Both the position numbers and the translations under genes were made by a program. This document shows, piece after piece, positions 1 through 12,900 of a DNA stretch of 64,000 nt. Origin of the DNA: Toxoplasma gondii ME49 (taxonomy: Eukaryota > Apicomplexa > Conoidasida > Eucoccidiorida > Sarcocystidae); assembly GCF_000006565.2 (NCBI RefSeq), contig NC_031477.1:5418183-5482182 (forward strand), given 5' to 3'. The notes beneath the pieces were generated by a model, which saw nothing but the letters and a program-made list of their open reading frames with translations, searched no databases and was not told the origin of the DNA. Each line of letters starts with the position of its first letter. Position 1 is the first letter of the stretch.

Positions 1-440
1 AGGAACCGAAACTGAAGCCTCAGAGGAGAGAGAGGAGACCTGGTGTATGCGCGCGCCCCTGCTGCGAAGGCGACGCCGAGAGAGCGAGAGAGAAAGCAGC
101 GAACGGAGAGAGGGACAAAGTGGAGAAGAACGGCGCGAAGCTGCTTGCAGAGCGACAGGGGAAGAGCGGTGAACTGCATGTAGACAAACAACGCCGCGAG
201 CCTTCAGAACGCATCCAGTGCAGAGCTCAAACGACCAGGAGCTCGAGCGTCTACGTTCGTATCAGACACGACGGGGGGAAAGAAGACGCAGCGCAGGAGA
301 CGAAACAGAAAAGGAGAAGTGAAACACAGGAGGAGCATCCAGACATGGACAAAAGAAACGAGAGAAAGGGAGAAGAAGCGCGAAGCGGAGAGAGAGAAAG
401 GAAAAGAGAGGCAGTGCACGGAGAAGGACAGAAGAGTTAC

Positions 441-1230
441 CTGGGAGAATGGTAAAAAGATCGAAAACGTAGACCGCGATACGGGCAGCGAGAGGCGTCG
501 CAGGGTCCCGCAGCATTTCCTGCAGGCCCAGTGAAGACAAAGAAGAGAAGGCGCGTAAAAAGAAACGAGCAGGCGCGAAGACAGATTGGCAACAACCTCC
601 TGCGAGAGGAAAAGAGGAAAGGGTACAAACAGTGACGCATGCAAAACACGAACATACACGAGGGGAACAAGAGAAGCAGAGCATGCAGCGCAAGATCCAG
701 CCAGACAGAAGGAAGAAAAGCGACGATGGCTAGCAGTCCCGCACAAGGTTGTGTAGCTGATGGAACACCCGAGCCGCAGCCAGACAGAAAGAGAAGAACG
801 AAGAAGAAGAAGGAACGACGAAACAAAGGAGAAAGGAAGAGCGACAGACGAGAGAAGGCCTGACCTGAAGGACGTTGTCAGAGTTGAGAGCAGGATAAGC
901 TGCAGCGAGGAGAAGGCCGAAGAAGAAGTACGTCACGCAGCAGAACGCGCTGCTGACCCAAATGGCCCTCTCGACCTGCGCGGCGAGAAAAGGGAGACAG
1001 GAGACCAATGAGATGCAAACTACGAGAAGTCAAACGCATGCAACGCCCAAACGACATACGTTCCACCGAAAACAGGGAAGGAAAAAAGCAGGAAAAGAAG
1101 CGACGAAAAACTCGCAGCGACTGCCCTCCCTTCCTGCCTCACTTCCACTCCCACTGAAGAGGCATCTCGCATGGACACTTACAGACATATTATAGATATG
1201 CATACACGTACATACATATACTGAATTTAC

Positions 1231-1269
<39 letters not shown>

Positions 1270-3276
1270 GTTCCATATATACAGGCGTACACCTGTGTGT
1301 TACAGTGGAGACTCGTTGACATGTAGACAGGTTTGTAGGAAGGTGAAGGAACAGGCAGAAGGGTGGAAAAGACACAATCGTTTTTTCTGGAAACTGCGCG
1401 TGGAGTTTCGGAGAGATCTGAGTCAGTTTTGCGTCAGTTTCTTTTTGAGCGGGCAAGAACGTACCCGAACCTCTGCAGTCATTTCGTTCGCCCAACAAGG
1501 AACGACAGTGACGTACGAGTACCCAGCGATGAACGTGGAAAAAAGTTGTCCGTATCTCCTTTCACCGAATGGCGAAGCTCCAAACGACTTGAATTGTGTC
1601 TCCGCTGTCTCCTCTGTCTCTTTCGTGTCTCCGCGGGCGCCGAGTCCCGTGTCTCCTTTGTCGCGATGCGTCTCCGCGCTTTGCTTCTCGGACGGCAGGA
1701 GACGAGCCCAGAGCGAGGAGAACCAGGACGCATCTGTCTCCTCTGCTTCTCCCCCAAAAGACATGAACGACCCAGGAGACGAAGAGGGAGAAGAAGGAGA
1801 AGGAGACGAGGGAGGAGAGGGAGGAGCTGGAGAAGACGAAGGAGAGGGAGAGGAAGAAGGAGAAGAAGGAGAAGAAGGAGAGGGAGACGAGGGAGAAGAG
1901 GGAGAAGAGGGTGAGATGTCTGCAGATGTCGCAAGATCCAGATACGTGCTTCGTGCACTCGTCAAGCGTTCGAGAGGGGAAAGACGCGGCAAAAACGCCG
2001 CGCTTTGCTTCCCCGGTTCCGCAGCGTCTTCACCTTCTCCTGTCTCGACGGCGCCGCTGTATCCTCTTTCCGCTCTCTCTTTTCTCGCCTTTCGCCTCTT
2101 CTTCGCCAGCGAGGACACAGCGGAGGAGCGCAGCGGCGCGCGCCACCAGCGTTGGTCGAAGCGGCCCTCGTCGGACGGCCCTGGAGTGTCTCCGGCATTG
2201 CCGTCGCTCTCTGCAGTTCCCTCAGCCTCCAAGGAAAGAGAGGCAGAAGCCGAGAGAGCCGACGAGGAAAAAACGGGGAGGGAAGAAGAAGGAGAAGAGG
2301 GGGCAGAAGAGAGAGCAGAAGAGAGAGGAGAGAGAAAAAAAGACGCGTGAGAGGTCGAAGACGCGAGAGGAGAGACGCGTCCATCTGCGGCCTCTGAGAG
2401 GTTGACAGTTCCCTGCCAAGGGAGATCGGCATCGTCGATGGCTAGCCTCGGAGGTTCGTCTACCTCGGTTCCGAGCAAAGCACCTGCGTCGGCATTTCCA
2501 AGAGCCGAGAGTGAAGCCTCGTCGAAGGCGGTGAGCGAGAGTCGAGGAGGCGAGACGGCGGCGAACGGCGCGACAGGCCCGGGATCCAGCAGGGGCGACG
2601 GAGACACCGGAGACACTTCGGTGGAGAGCAACTGGAGCGGAGCAGTCGCACCCCACAGCTTCAGCCCCGCAGAGAGAGACATGACGAAGATGGAGCACAG
2701 CAGAAAGGCGAAAGAGACGTACTGGACAGTCATGTTTTCCTCCATGGAACACGATGAAAGAGGGATGCAGATGCAGGCACAAATCAGGTATCCGAGCGTG
2801 ATGGAGAAGGACAGCGGCGGCGAAGCAGAGTCCGACGAAGCTGCGCCTGCCGACGCCGCAGACGAGAGATACACCCCAGAGTACTGCGCATACTCTGTCG
2901 CGTCGTACAAACGAAATCCAGGTGTGTCTAGCACTTGCAAGCCTGGAGGCAGAAGAACGCGAAAGAGAGAGAGAGAGAGAAAGTCCGTGGGGTTGCGCGC
3001 GACACCCGAAGAAGCGAATCTCGGCGCTCGAAGCAGAACGACAGAGAAACACAGCAAAAAATGTGGGCAAGATCAAAAAGAGACCCAAAGCCACAACCCA
3101 CTACGAGAAGAAACCAGACCTAAACACACACACAGACAGAGAAATGCATGCATCGATCCGTGCTGACATCAAAGTAGACACACACTTACGGCTTCACGAC
3201 AGAAATCAGCGAGCGGTGTCTTTTTCTACACCAACAAATACATATACAGATATAGATACACATACATATGCATATA

Positions 3277-3307
<31 letters not shown>

Positions 3308-4667
3308 GTAAATGTAAATGTATAAGTTGTGTATGTGTAACGAGAGAGATGGTACCTGCTGTGTATCCGCCGAAGAGAATAAGAAGTTGGTCAATCGCCT
3401 GACTGACGACGACGATGCTGGCGACATTCATGGCCTGCATGGCGAAGTAGAAGGAGACCTGGACGAGACCAGCGCGTTTTTTTCCTGGAAGCAGAGAGGA
3501 CACTCGAGTCTCCTCGGTGTAGGTGAAAACGTTCGGCATTTGTTCTTGCGCGATAACAAAGACGAATCTTTCAAAATGTCTCCGTGGTAAGGTGCTACTG
3601 CAGAGACGGGAACATCACTCAGACCTACGCGGACAGGCGCTGCGTTGACGCTTACCGTTAGAGACAAACAGAATGGTATGGAGGCCTACCTGTGGCAGAG
3701 ACCGCCTCTCCGTCCAGAGAGACTTCACAGAAACCTAACCTTCACATGCCTGTTTGACCTTTAGCCGTTTTCGTATGCACCCATCCAAGATTGCTGGATC
3801 TGTCGCAGATTCGCTTCAGCTTCCCGCATGGAAGAACTTGGCTCGTTGCTTCACACAACGTTTTTCAAAGGCCTTTTGAAATGCAACTGACTGAATGAGA
3901 AACTCGAGAGAGGGCCTGACGGTCTTCTCACTTATTGTCTGTGTTCTCTCTCGGCTCTCTTGGAACCGCCCATGGAAGAGAGACCGCGTCGTCTCGGCAT
4001 CCCACACCTCTCCACTGATGAATAGTTTTCCTCCACCCCTCTTGCATGCCTCTTTTTGTTCCCTCTCTTTCTCCCCCCGTTTCTCCTCTCCGGCCGTTTT
4101 TCATCCCTCTTCTCGCTCCTTGCCATTGCCCCTCTGCTCCTTGCGTGCGGTCCGTCTCTCGGTCCGGACTCCGCGTTTTTTCGGTTCGACCCGCATGCGG
4201 TTCTATCGTCTTTCCTCACCCAGGAAGTAGGCGATGCATGCAGCGTATTCGACTCTCTGCTGGAAAGCGTAGTTGCCTTTGATCATCGTCATCGCGCGGA
4301 GGAGCATGAGGGCGGCGAACGCTGCGACTGCGCAAGTGAACGCGTTGCTGAGGAGGCAGGGGACGAAGCCACTGGCCTTGAAGACGTAGGGCACCGCCAC
4401 GAGACTCGCGCCGAAGATCTGGTTGACGAGGTACACAAAACTCCCTGTTTCGCCGATCGTCCGGCTGCCGTAAAACTTCTTCGCTCGCCGTCTGTGCTGC
4501 TCAAGCACCCGCTGCCGCGCCGCAGACGTCCCGAAGAACTCCCGCCGCAAGAAAGCTGGCGCCTCGCTGCACTCGTCGACCGACCTCTGGGGTGTATGGA
4601 CACCCGACGCGCACTCGGGGCTGGCGAGCGGCGGCAGCAGCCGCTCCCCCAGCGGTCCGTCCCGCAT
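441..4667 (-). CDS. Transmembrane amino acid transporter (AVT/SLC38-like), 3' part outside window
   Basis: Multi-exon membrane transporter, probably moving amino acids across the plasma or a vacuolar membrane. Inferred exons, 5' to 3' on minus: 4667-4220, 3544-3356, 2933-1465, 975-865, 519-441. Phases join cleanly (1,1,0,0) and the last exon ends in a donor with no further exon in the window, so the gene is cut by the edge. Exon 1 has the first helices (FGASLVAVPYVFKASG). Exon 2 has a typical NVASIVVVSQAIDQLL helix. Exon 3 carries PLSSCSMEENMTVQYVSF and the family-like PCWANEM motif. Exon 4 begins VERAIWVSS and exon 5 holds RIAVYVFDLFTILPG. Exon 3 also encodes a Ser/Pro/acidic insert of roughly 350 residues between membrane segments, unusual for the family. 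The ATG at 4667 is the first in frame; an upstream start is possible. Substrate unknown. Introns contain (TA)n repeats. Confidence 0.85.
1228..1270. repeat. (TA)n/(CATA)n microsatellite in transporter intron
   Basis: An almost pure TA run with ACAT interruptions lies in the intron between the 2933-1465 and 975-865 exons of the transporter. Confidence 0.9.
3241..3312. repeat. (TA)n microsatellite in transporter intron
   Basis: Alternating TA with CATA/GATA interruptions in the intron between the 3544-3356 and 2933-1465 exons. It resembles the runs near 1.23 kb and 11.15 kb. Confidence 0.9.
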
Positions 4668-5796
4668 GGTTGCGGTGTCTCGTTTTTGTAAAAAGAAAGT
4701 GGAGGAGGAGTTGAGAGGGCGTTGCAGTGGCAGTTGCCTCCTTTTTCACACTAGCGAGCGGGGCAGATGCGAAACTGAGAAACGAAAGCAGAAAGGGCCG
4801 CATGTCCGGGACAGAGGACGCTGGACAGGCTCAATTTGTGTCTTGGAGAGCGTAGCGAAAGCCATCTTCAGGAAAGGAAACGCGCGGCCGCGGCGCTCGA
4901 CTTGAAGGCCGTGCAGCTCACACTGAGGCTTCCCAGAAAGAAAAAAAAGTGGAACGGAACGTGTGTGAGCGTGGAGAGACGGAGGCTGCTTCCTCCATCC
5001 AGGAGAGCTGTCGCGAAGCACGCAGTTTCCCTGACAAGTGGAGCCCGCGGGGGAGACGCGAGGCGCCGCGGAGACAGGTGTCTCCTCCAGCGCGTTTCTC
5101 GAGTTCGCTGATGGCGAACGCGGGGACCGACAGCACAAAGACGCGGGGAGAGACGCCTGGTCCGAGCGAAAAGCAACTGAAGTCTTCGCGGTGCGCAAAA
5201 CTCGGGGACCGACCCACACGGCTTCGTCCGCGGACACCGCAGGCCTCTGCGAACTCCTTCACCTCCCTTCCTTGGATCCACGATTCGAGACGTTGACGAG
5301 CGAGAAGGCAGCAGGAAGCAGGAACGCTCTGCGTGAGACACTGTGTGGCTTTCTTGAATCTCGCGAACGCTTTCGTCTTCACATCGCACGATCACTTCGA
5401 GACAAAAAGAAGGCAGGTCGAGACTTCTGGATGCCGCACGCAGCAACAGCCGCTCTCGAATGCGTGTCTAGTTCACTCAGATGACTCGAGGACTCTCTCA
5501 CTGGAGGGAGCCTTCCCCGAGTTCATGGCTTTGGAACTTTCAGCTGGGGTCCGAGGACGCGTGGAGAGTCCCGCTGTACCGGTGTGCGCCAGCACCGCCT
5601 CATGTTTCCGTCTCTCGCCGGTTATGTCGGAGATGCAGCTGCACCGCGGAACTCACATGGAAGCTGGGGTTCAGCCATTTCCACGCAAACGTGGAAGCGT
5701 GCTACAGGCGACGAAGAAAGTGTGTGGATGCGGCGCGCAAGCGCCGCGAAGGTTCACGAAGTCCCCGGCTTGGCAGAAAACAGAAAAGAAACGCTG

Positions 5797-6681
5797 TCAG
5801 GGCCTGGCTGTGCAAGAGAGGAGTCGAGGATCGACGACGCCACAAACAGCTTCCACTGCATTTGCGTTCGAGCTCGCTGGCGCTGAAGGGGCTTCCGAGC
5901 ACAGCCGGCCAATCGGGGAAGGTGAAGAGTCAAAAGACGAAAACGGAGATGCACGGAGGTCCCGGCTGCGCAGGTGAACAGAACTCTCTCGTTGGAAAGC
6001 TGCAGAGAGCAAATTCACATCGACGTTCACAAGCAGCGAAGCCTCGCAGGGGGGAATACGAATCAGAAGAGACCCAGCCGCCACGGCGACGACAGCAGCT
6101 CCTCCGGCTTGTAGCAATATGAGGGGAACGGCGAAAGTGGAAGCGCGAAGCAAACACGGGGTCGGTCTTCTCTTTCGAAAAGCGAGGGGAATCCGCCGCG
6201 AAAAAAACGTGATTCCAGCTACAGGAAACCGTTGCGCACACCGCCGCTGCATGGAGGACACGCATGCGCATGCGATCCACCCTGGGACGAGGTAGGTCGC
6301 GAGTTTCTCGGGCGAAAACTCCGTTTTGCGGAGCGTTTTTGTTCCGCCAAGTGCATTATAGACAGTGGCGAAATATACACCAGTGCAGATTCTCTGTGTT
6401 GAGGCAAGGAAACGCTGAAGGGACCGCTTTAGCGCCTCTGTTGCAGCGACGCCGCGGGCACACCAGACGGCGTACTCAGAACGTTTTGCGTTTTCACCGA
6501 CATAGGGAGTCTCCGGTCTTCTTCCAGTAATTTGGATCGGTAAATTCTTTTTTTCGATAATTACAGTGTCGTGTTGACTTCTGAGGGAAACGGGTGGAGT
6601 CCGGCAGTGACGCGTGACAGGCGACCTTTGGGGCAGTTGCAAACGGGTCACGGAAAAACGCAGAGGGAGTTCGGAACGCAA
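5797..6681 (-). CDS. Hypothetical open frame upstream of the transporter, doubtful
   Basis: A single uninterrupted frame of 294 codons on minus, 1.1 kb upstream of the transporter start. It contains one hydrophobic stretch (STFAVPLILLQAGGAAVVAV) but no motif I recognise. Composition is Arg/Ser/Leu-rich, as often seen for chance frames in this GC-rich genome. It could be 5' untranslated sequence of the transporter, an upstream exon, or chance. Confidence 0.2.
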   Translation of the reverse strand: MRSELPLRFSVTRLQLPQRSPVTRHCRTPPVSLRSQHDTVIIEKKNLPIQITGRRPETPYVGENAKRSEYAVWCARGVAATEALKRSLQRFLASTQRICTGVYFATVYNALGGTKTLRKTEFSPEKLATYLVPGWIACACVSSMQRRCAQRFPVAGITFFSRRIPLAFRKRRPTPCLLRASTFAVPLILLQAGGAAVVAVAAGSLLIRIPPCEASLLVNVDVNLLSAAFQRESSVHLRSRDLRASPFSSFDSSPSPIGRLCSEAPSAPASSNANAVEAVCGVVDPRLLSCTARP

Positions 6682-9089
6682 AGAGCCCAGATCAGGTGAC
6701 TCTAGAACGTGGCTGTTTTCCTAATTTTGCCGCAGTCTGTTCATTCTTTTGAGCCTCTTCCGAGTAAGGTACGGGGCGGTTTTGCTTCGTTCCACCCCGC
6801 GGTGTCTGACCTGTGATGCTGCTACGACAGTTAACTGCGGGTACACCGAAGACCAGCAAACTTAGCAGGGAGATGCCTTTGCTGGCAAACCATCACGCTT
6901 CTACATTTTAATCAGAGCCTCTGAGTTCCGGAGAGGAGTGGCGTGCACGTGTTTGTGCCTCTTCCCCGGTGTGACGCAAACATGTTATGTACACAGTTAG
7001 GATTGCCGCAGGTTCCGATTTCGGAGGCGCTAAAAATGTGACTCAAGCCCGGTCGAAGCACACAGTTCTATCACGTTAGCAGAGCATGGTCGAAATGATT
7101 GTTACTGGAGAGGTAGACCCAATGGAACCCCATGTTTTAATATAACAAAGACAGAAAAACAATTGTGGGGGGCCGCTACGCATATCATTGTGTAGTTGGC
7201 GGTGGCGTAGTAGTTCACAGAAGGTATCACGAAGAAAAAAGGCAAACACGAAGCCTCAGGACAATAGTTGCATTTGCCTGTTGTTTCGGCCGCGCCTGAG
7301 AGCGGAAAAACACGGAAAGGTTCCCCTTTCCGATTCTACATCCTCGAAAAATGTGGACATGGAATTGTTTCTTTACTGCTGGTAGAGGGTGACGTCTTGT
7401 GAAGATTGAAAAGACTCCTTGGAACCATAAACGAGAAACGTTTGGGTGAGAGTAAGTGAACTCTCGAACAAAACCATGTGCTCCAACGCGAGGCTCAGTC
7501 TCTTAATAGACCTTTTACCGAGAACTGCAGAAAACATACAAAACCTCCAGGCTTTTTCGCTTCTGCAAAGTTTCACCGTTGGTCTTGGAACTGAAGGAAC
7601 ATGCGTGAAGCAGGTTTGCTAACGCGCCGGAAAGCACTGCTCAAATCCCGATCCGAACAGCAAACAATCTGCCTTTGCTCTCAGTGTCACAATAGTTCTT
7701 CGCGGAAAAGTCTGCAAGTCCTCCCCTGTGTTCAGGGAAGATGGCACCGCTGGCCTGCTTAACGGCGTTTCGTTTGCCTTGTCTCGTTTTCAGTTTCCTT
7801 GGTCACATCTGATGCGCGACTGTTCAGCGAACCTTCAGTTGGTTTAGCACGCGATGCGGATTCTTGCTATTGTTCGAATTCCCCGCCAGCATTTGAAGCG
7901 CTTTTCCTCAAACATGCAAGACCTTCCTGTCTGCACCCGAAACACGCAATTCTGCGACCTGTCGCCACGAGTTTTGCTTCAAACCAAGCATAAGGCTGGA
8001 AAAATGTCTCCCCTGTATTCGGTTATCATCAGGACAGCTCCTATGCTGGCCCTTGTGTCTCGGGAAACGTCTTGCACAAGACTAGCGGTCAAGCATCTGT
8101 AGCCAAGGGAACCGACAGAAGACAATCGAGAGAGCGCGACAATCGCTGCGAGGGGAACCTACGCTGTGTCCTCTGGGTCGTCTGCCTCCGTAGATTTCCA
8201 CCATCTCGGCGATTCCGCGAAGGGCTGGAGTTTTTCTTTTGAAATCACCTCGCCTCGAACTAACATTCTGCTTGTGTGGTCTCGGAAAAGGTTCAAAAGA
8301 GACGTCGTAGCGAGTCTGTTGGGGCTTTCCTAGGGGTTCTGGCTTTTTTCCTCACTCGTCGTGAGTACTGTAGAACCGGAGGTACCGTTCTCGAACCAGT
8401 GCTTCCATGTGTTTCGCTTAGTTGCACAGAAGATTAAAGCTGGCCCTCTTCAACGAACGCCGAAATTTGTTTTGTGTCGCTTCCTACCTACTTAATCTAT
8501 CCATTGCCTTCCTCGAATCCTCACTTTCCCTGCCGCACGCTCTGGTCTCACGGCTGCCCCAGAAAAGCTCACGAATGACTTGCGTCCGTGGGGTGGTAAG
8601 AAACAAGAAAGGAAGAACGCCTAAGTCATGCTGTCTCAGACGAGGTGTATCCGTGGTAATTCATATCTCTGTCGCGGCCCTGCCGATTTTACGGGCTAGT
8701 AGAGTGACAGGCTCCTTAGATTGACAGTAATACTAAGACACAAATGCACAGACGTCTGCGCAGTGACAGACGTTTTCACATCCAAATGTGCATGTGTCTC
8801 GAGCGACTGAGTTGTCCACACACGGATGACGGGAAAGAGACGGCATCTCTTTACTTCTTTCTGAGACGATCCATGGACTGGTCTTCACATTCGGAATGCC
8901 GGCTGGTTTGCACGGAGATTCTGTTCACTTCTGTTTACGATCCTGTGTGGGGGGTTCGAAGGTCGTTTCCCCGAGTGATGGCTACTGTCGACAAACCCAG
9001 AAGAGAAGCAGAAGCAAAGACCCTACATTGCAGCACTGATGCTCGAGTCTTTTCACCCTCCGTCCCGCGCAAAGAAATTCGCGCTCTGC

Positions 9090-9112
9090 CAGTGCATGCA
9101 TGCATGCATGCG
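9090..9112. promoter_or_regulatory. TGCATGCA repeat cluster upstream of ELP3
   Basis: Four overlapping TGCATG units in a row, about 830 bases before the ELP3 start codon. TGCATGC-type motifs are known to be enriched upstream of coccidian genes and are bound by some ApiAP2 factors in apicomplexans. A role here is inference. Other single copies occur in the window, including inside exons. Confidence 0.4.
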
Positions 9113-9941
9113 ACACCTGCGAATTTGCGCGCCCTGGCTGCTGATTTCTCCTCGAAAACAGAAAATCGTTCTTCGTCTTCGTGTTCAATCATGAGAACCG
9201 ATTTCCTTTGTTTATGCCTGCTTGAGAAAGGCGGTAACAACGAGAAAACGCGCACGACAGTCACCCCAAGAGTCCCCGAATTTGTCGTCGAGGCGACTCG
9301 GAGGGATTGACGGGCATATTTGACTCTCTCGCCCGTCGTCTGTCTTCGTGACGAAGCTGAGGAAGTCTCTCTCCACAACGCATGCTTCCTGTGTTTCCAG
9401 GAAATTGGACTGCAGCGAGAGAATCCGGGGGAAAGTTCAGTTGCATGCGCGGCGCGTTCCTCGCTGGTGGGTCTCCTGTCGAGTCAAGCTGGACAGCTGC
9501 GCGTCGTCTCCTTTGACAAATTTTTTTCGAGACCTCAAACAGAGGCATTTGTTTCCAGGGGTTCGTGAGTTTTGCTTTGAATCTAGCCAGCTTCTTTGAC
9601 GAGACAAATTCTCGCGTCTCTCTTTTTTGCCATCACTCCCGCTGGTTTCCTTTCCATCTTTGAGAGACCTTCTGCCTCGCTCTCGCTGGGCATGTTAACA
9701 GATTGTTCGGACCTTCTTGCGTGCCGGTGTTTTCCAAATTTAGTTCTCGTCCATCCGTTCGTTTCTCACAGTCTTCCTACTCTCCTTCCACCCCTCTCAA
9801 CACCGTAAATATACTCTAAATGTTCCTCAGCTTCGGTGTCTCCTGTTTCTCACTTAAGTGCTCGGCTTTCTCTTGAACGGGCAGGTCCTCTCTTGCTCCT
9901 TCTTCCAATTTCTGCCCTCTCAACCTATCTCTCTTTTCACC

Positions 9942-12900
9942 ATGGAACACACTTCCTCTCCTTCTTCTTCCACTCCTTCTTCTTCCTCTCCTTCTTCTTC
10001 CACTCCTTCTTCTTCCTCTCCTTCTTCTTCCACTCCTTCTTCTTCCACTCCTTCTTCTTCCACTCCTTCTTCTTCCTCTCCTTCTTCTTCCACTCCTTCT
10101 TCTTCCTCTCCTTCTTCTTCTCTGTCTTCGGACCGGTGTGCGTCAGAGGCTGGTGGGTGTGCGGAGGCAGATTTGTTGTCGTTTTTTCCAGCTACGCGGC
10201 CGGAGTTTGTGTGCCGAGCTGGTGAGGTGGCGGCAGTTCGTCGCGAAGACTTTGAAAATGCTCACCGCGCGCGACATCTGCTTTCTTTCCAGCGCAGCAT
10301 GCAGGAGTGGGGTGAGTTCGACCCCGACGCGCGAAACGGCGTCGCGCCTTCCACCGCCGTGGACTTCACTCGGCGCCTGCTGGAGAGAAATCCCAGAACC
10401 ACAGCCGAGTTCAACCAGTGCTGCGCAGAGCTGCGAAAGCTCTTCCGAACTGCGCCGTCCAAGGCGCAAATCATCGCCGCCTACGAGACGCTCACCCGAA
10501 CCGAGGACGGTCCCCCCTTGCACACACAGGAGCAGACGACGGAGGCAGCGAAACAGGCGGAGACGGAGACCAAGTCGTGTGAAACGGGGAAGCATCTCGA
10601 CTCTGGAGAGGCAGCGCCGTCGCACTCCGCCTTTGGGGCGGCCTCTTCTGTCGAAGCCGCGGCGGTCTCTGCGCAGGCGTCGTCTGCGTCCTCCGCCAGT
10701 TCGTCTCTTTCGCCGGGAGTGCAGCGGAACCGCGTACTGGAGAACCTCATGCGCCGGAAGGCGATCCGGACGAACAGTGGGGTGCTGGTGATCACAGTTC
10801 TGACGTCGCCTGGAAAGTTCTCTTGCCCTCACAACTGCCATTACTGCCCCAACGAGCCTGGCCAACCGCGCTCGTACCTCAGCACGGAGCCAGCTGTTCT
10901 GCGAGCGAACCAGAACGCCTGGGATGCAGTGCGGCAGTTCCACGACCGCGCCTCCACTCTGCAAGGCAATGGACATACCGTAGACAAAATCGAAGTCCTC
11001 GTCCTCGGTGGCACCTGGAGCGGGTCAGACCTCGAGTGAACATCCTGCCTGGTCAAAAACACAAAGAAAACTGAGTGTCATCTCTCATGGCTGCGCGCGT
11101 GTGAACAGCAGACAGAATGACGACATCATGTATACGCACATATACACATATATATATACATATATAAATATACATATGTACAAATATATATATATATATA
11201 CGGATACGTGCGTGTGTATGTGTGTGTTACGTATGTTCTGTATGGAGGTTTCTGTGTGTATGTATGCATGTATGTGTACGCATGCATCTTATGTATGTTG
11301 TGTATGTTATTCGATGAGACTGTGCATGTGGGGTTGTACGTGCAGTTGCATTTAGTGTTTCCTTTGCATTAGATGCTGTGGGAATGTTTCAGTTTTCTTC
11401 AGAGGCACTTGGTGGGTTTGCCGGCGTAGACAATGTAGAAAAGTAGTAGAGTGGAATTCCAGATGCCTGCTATCATCCTTCAGGGTGTACAGGAGCGGTT
11501 GTCTTAACTTTGGTAACATTAGAGACACCCAGATTTGAAGGCATTCGTGACGCGTTTGTTCTCCTTTTTCCACTCTTACGATGTTAGGGAACAGTGGTCG
11601 CGGTACTTGCGGCAGTGCATGTGCACTGAATCTGTAGGTCCTGTTTTCTCGGATCCACTGTACGAGCAGATCCCGACGCCGTGGATTTCTCACAAACTTT
11701 GAAATGTCTCTCGCGTTCCTGTCGAAAGAATGTTCGTCTGCGGGGGTCTGTGGGGGGTCTCCGACGATTCGGCGAACCGCGTTTTCAGGGAGCAGTTCCT
11801 TTTCTTGCGCCTCTCGGGTCTCGGTTCGCAGATACCCCAGTGACTATCAGGAGGAATTTATTCGCGACCTCTTCTACGCGGCGAATGTGTTCAATTCGCC
11901 GCCGCCGTTGAGACCCAAGTGAGTCCGCGCATGCACGGAGACCACAAGAGAGCAAGCATGGAAGGGCGCGGGGCAGAAGGAAGAGCGAGAGTCTCTCTCA
12001 GGACCGCTCGGAAAAAGACGACCAGAAAGGCCTGTAGCGCACTGCAAGTCTGTGAGAAGGACGACATGGGTGAGAAGAGAAGAAGAGAAAATACGAGAAG
12101 AAGAGAAGAACGGAGGGAAGAGTGAGGCGACGGAAGGAGAAGACGCCAGGAGAGATCTGTTTTGTGCGTCGGTTTTCAGGCTTCCTCTAGAAGAGGAACA
12201 AACGGCGAATGAGAATGCAGAGTGCCGTATCATTGGCTTGACCCTTGTAAGTGTTTTCAAGTCTTGTTCTTGACTCTGTCTCTGTTCTTTTTTCCAGATT
12301 CTGCGAGTCTCGGTTGGGATGCTGTCTCCATCCATTCCTCCTGTTTGTTCCTATGTCACGCATTTCGCCGGCTTCCTCGATTCTTCTCTTCTGTCGGAGT
12401 TTCTTGAGCTCATCGTTCGACAAATCTCCCCTGTTCCCGAGTGCCTTTTCTCTGTAATTCCGGTTCCGGTTGCCTCTTGGTTTGCGATGTGGATGTCTGC
12501 CTGTTTATCCCCTCGCTGCCCTTCTTGGTCTCTGCCGACATGTCCCCGTTGCCCTGGCCTCTGCTCGGCAAGGGGGTTTGCTCTCTGGTCGACTCTCTCC
12601 AGTTGCATGTTTCCTCTACTCTTCTTCATGTGTGCTTCTCTTCTCTTTTCTTCCTTCTTCGCGCGTTTTCTCCCTTCTTCTCTCGGCCTGAGCCGTCTCC
12701 TCCCCCCGACTCTTCTCCACCCGGCTCGCCTCCCTACATCTTTCGTTCTCTTCTTCCTCCCTCTCCCTCTCCCTCCCTCTCTCTCTCTGCCTCCTGCCTC
12801 ACTTTCTTCTTTCTTCCCTGGTCTTTTCTGCCCTCATCTCTGACTGCATCTCTGTAGCTCTCGGTCGCTCTGGAGCTGCAACTGCAGTTCTCTGCGTCGA

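Larger units (their letters stand above)
4668..9941. other. Divergent intergenic region between transporter and ELP3
   Basis: About 5.3 kb separating two divergently transcribed genes, so it should hold both promoters and 5' untranslated regions. I see no convincing conserved protein here. A longer minus-strand open frame (5797-6681) is listed separately at low confidence. A cluster of overlapping TGCATG units sits near 9093. The stretch 6.7-8.7 kb shows nothing I can assign. Confidence 0.6.

Noticed and set aside
1363..3094. Long Arg- or Glu-rich open frames on both strands over 1.4-3.1 kb
   Set aside because: They are shadows of the transporter exon 2933-1465; only that frame has membrane helices and family motifs.
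5333..5977. 214-codon plus-strand frame upstream of the transporter
   Set aside because: No motif, biased composition, overlaps another open frame on the opposite strand; no basis to prefer it.
11138..11340. TATG/TGCATG-rich tract as a possible repeat element or CRISPR-like array
   Set aside because: It is a simple-sequence microsatellite within an intron; no spaced direct repeats.
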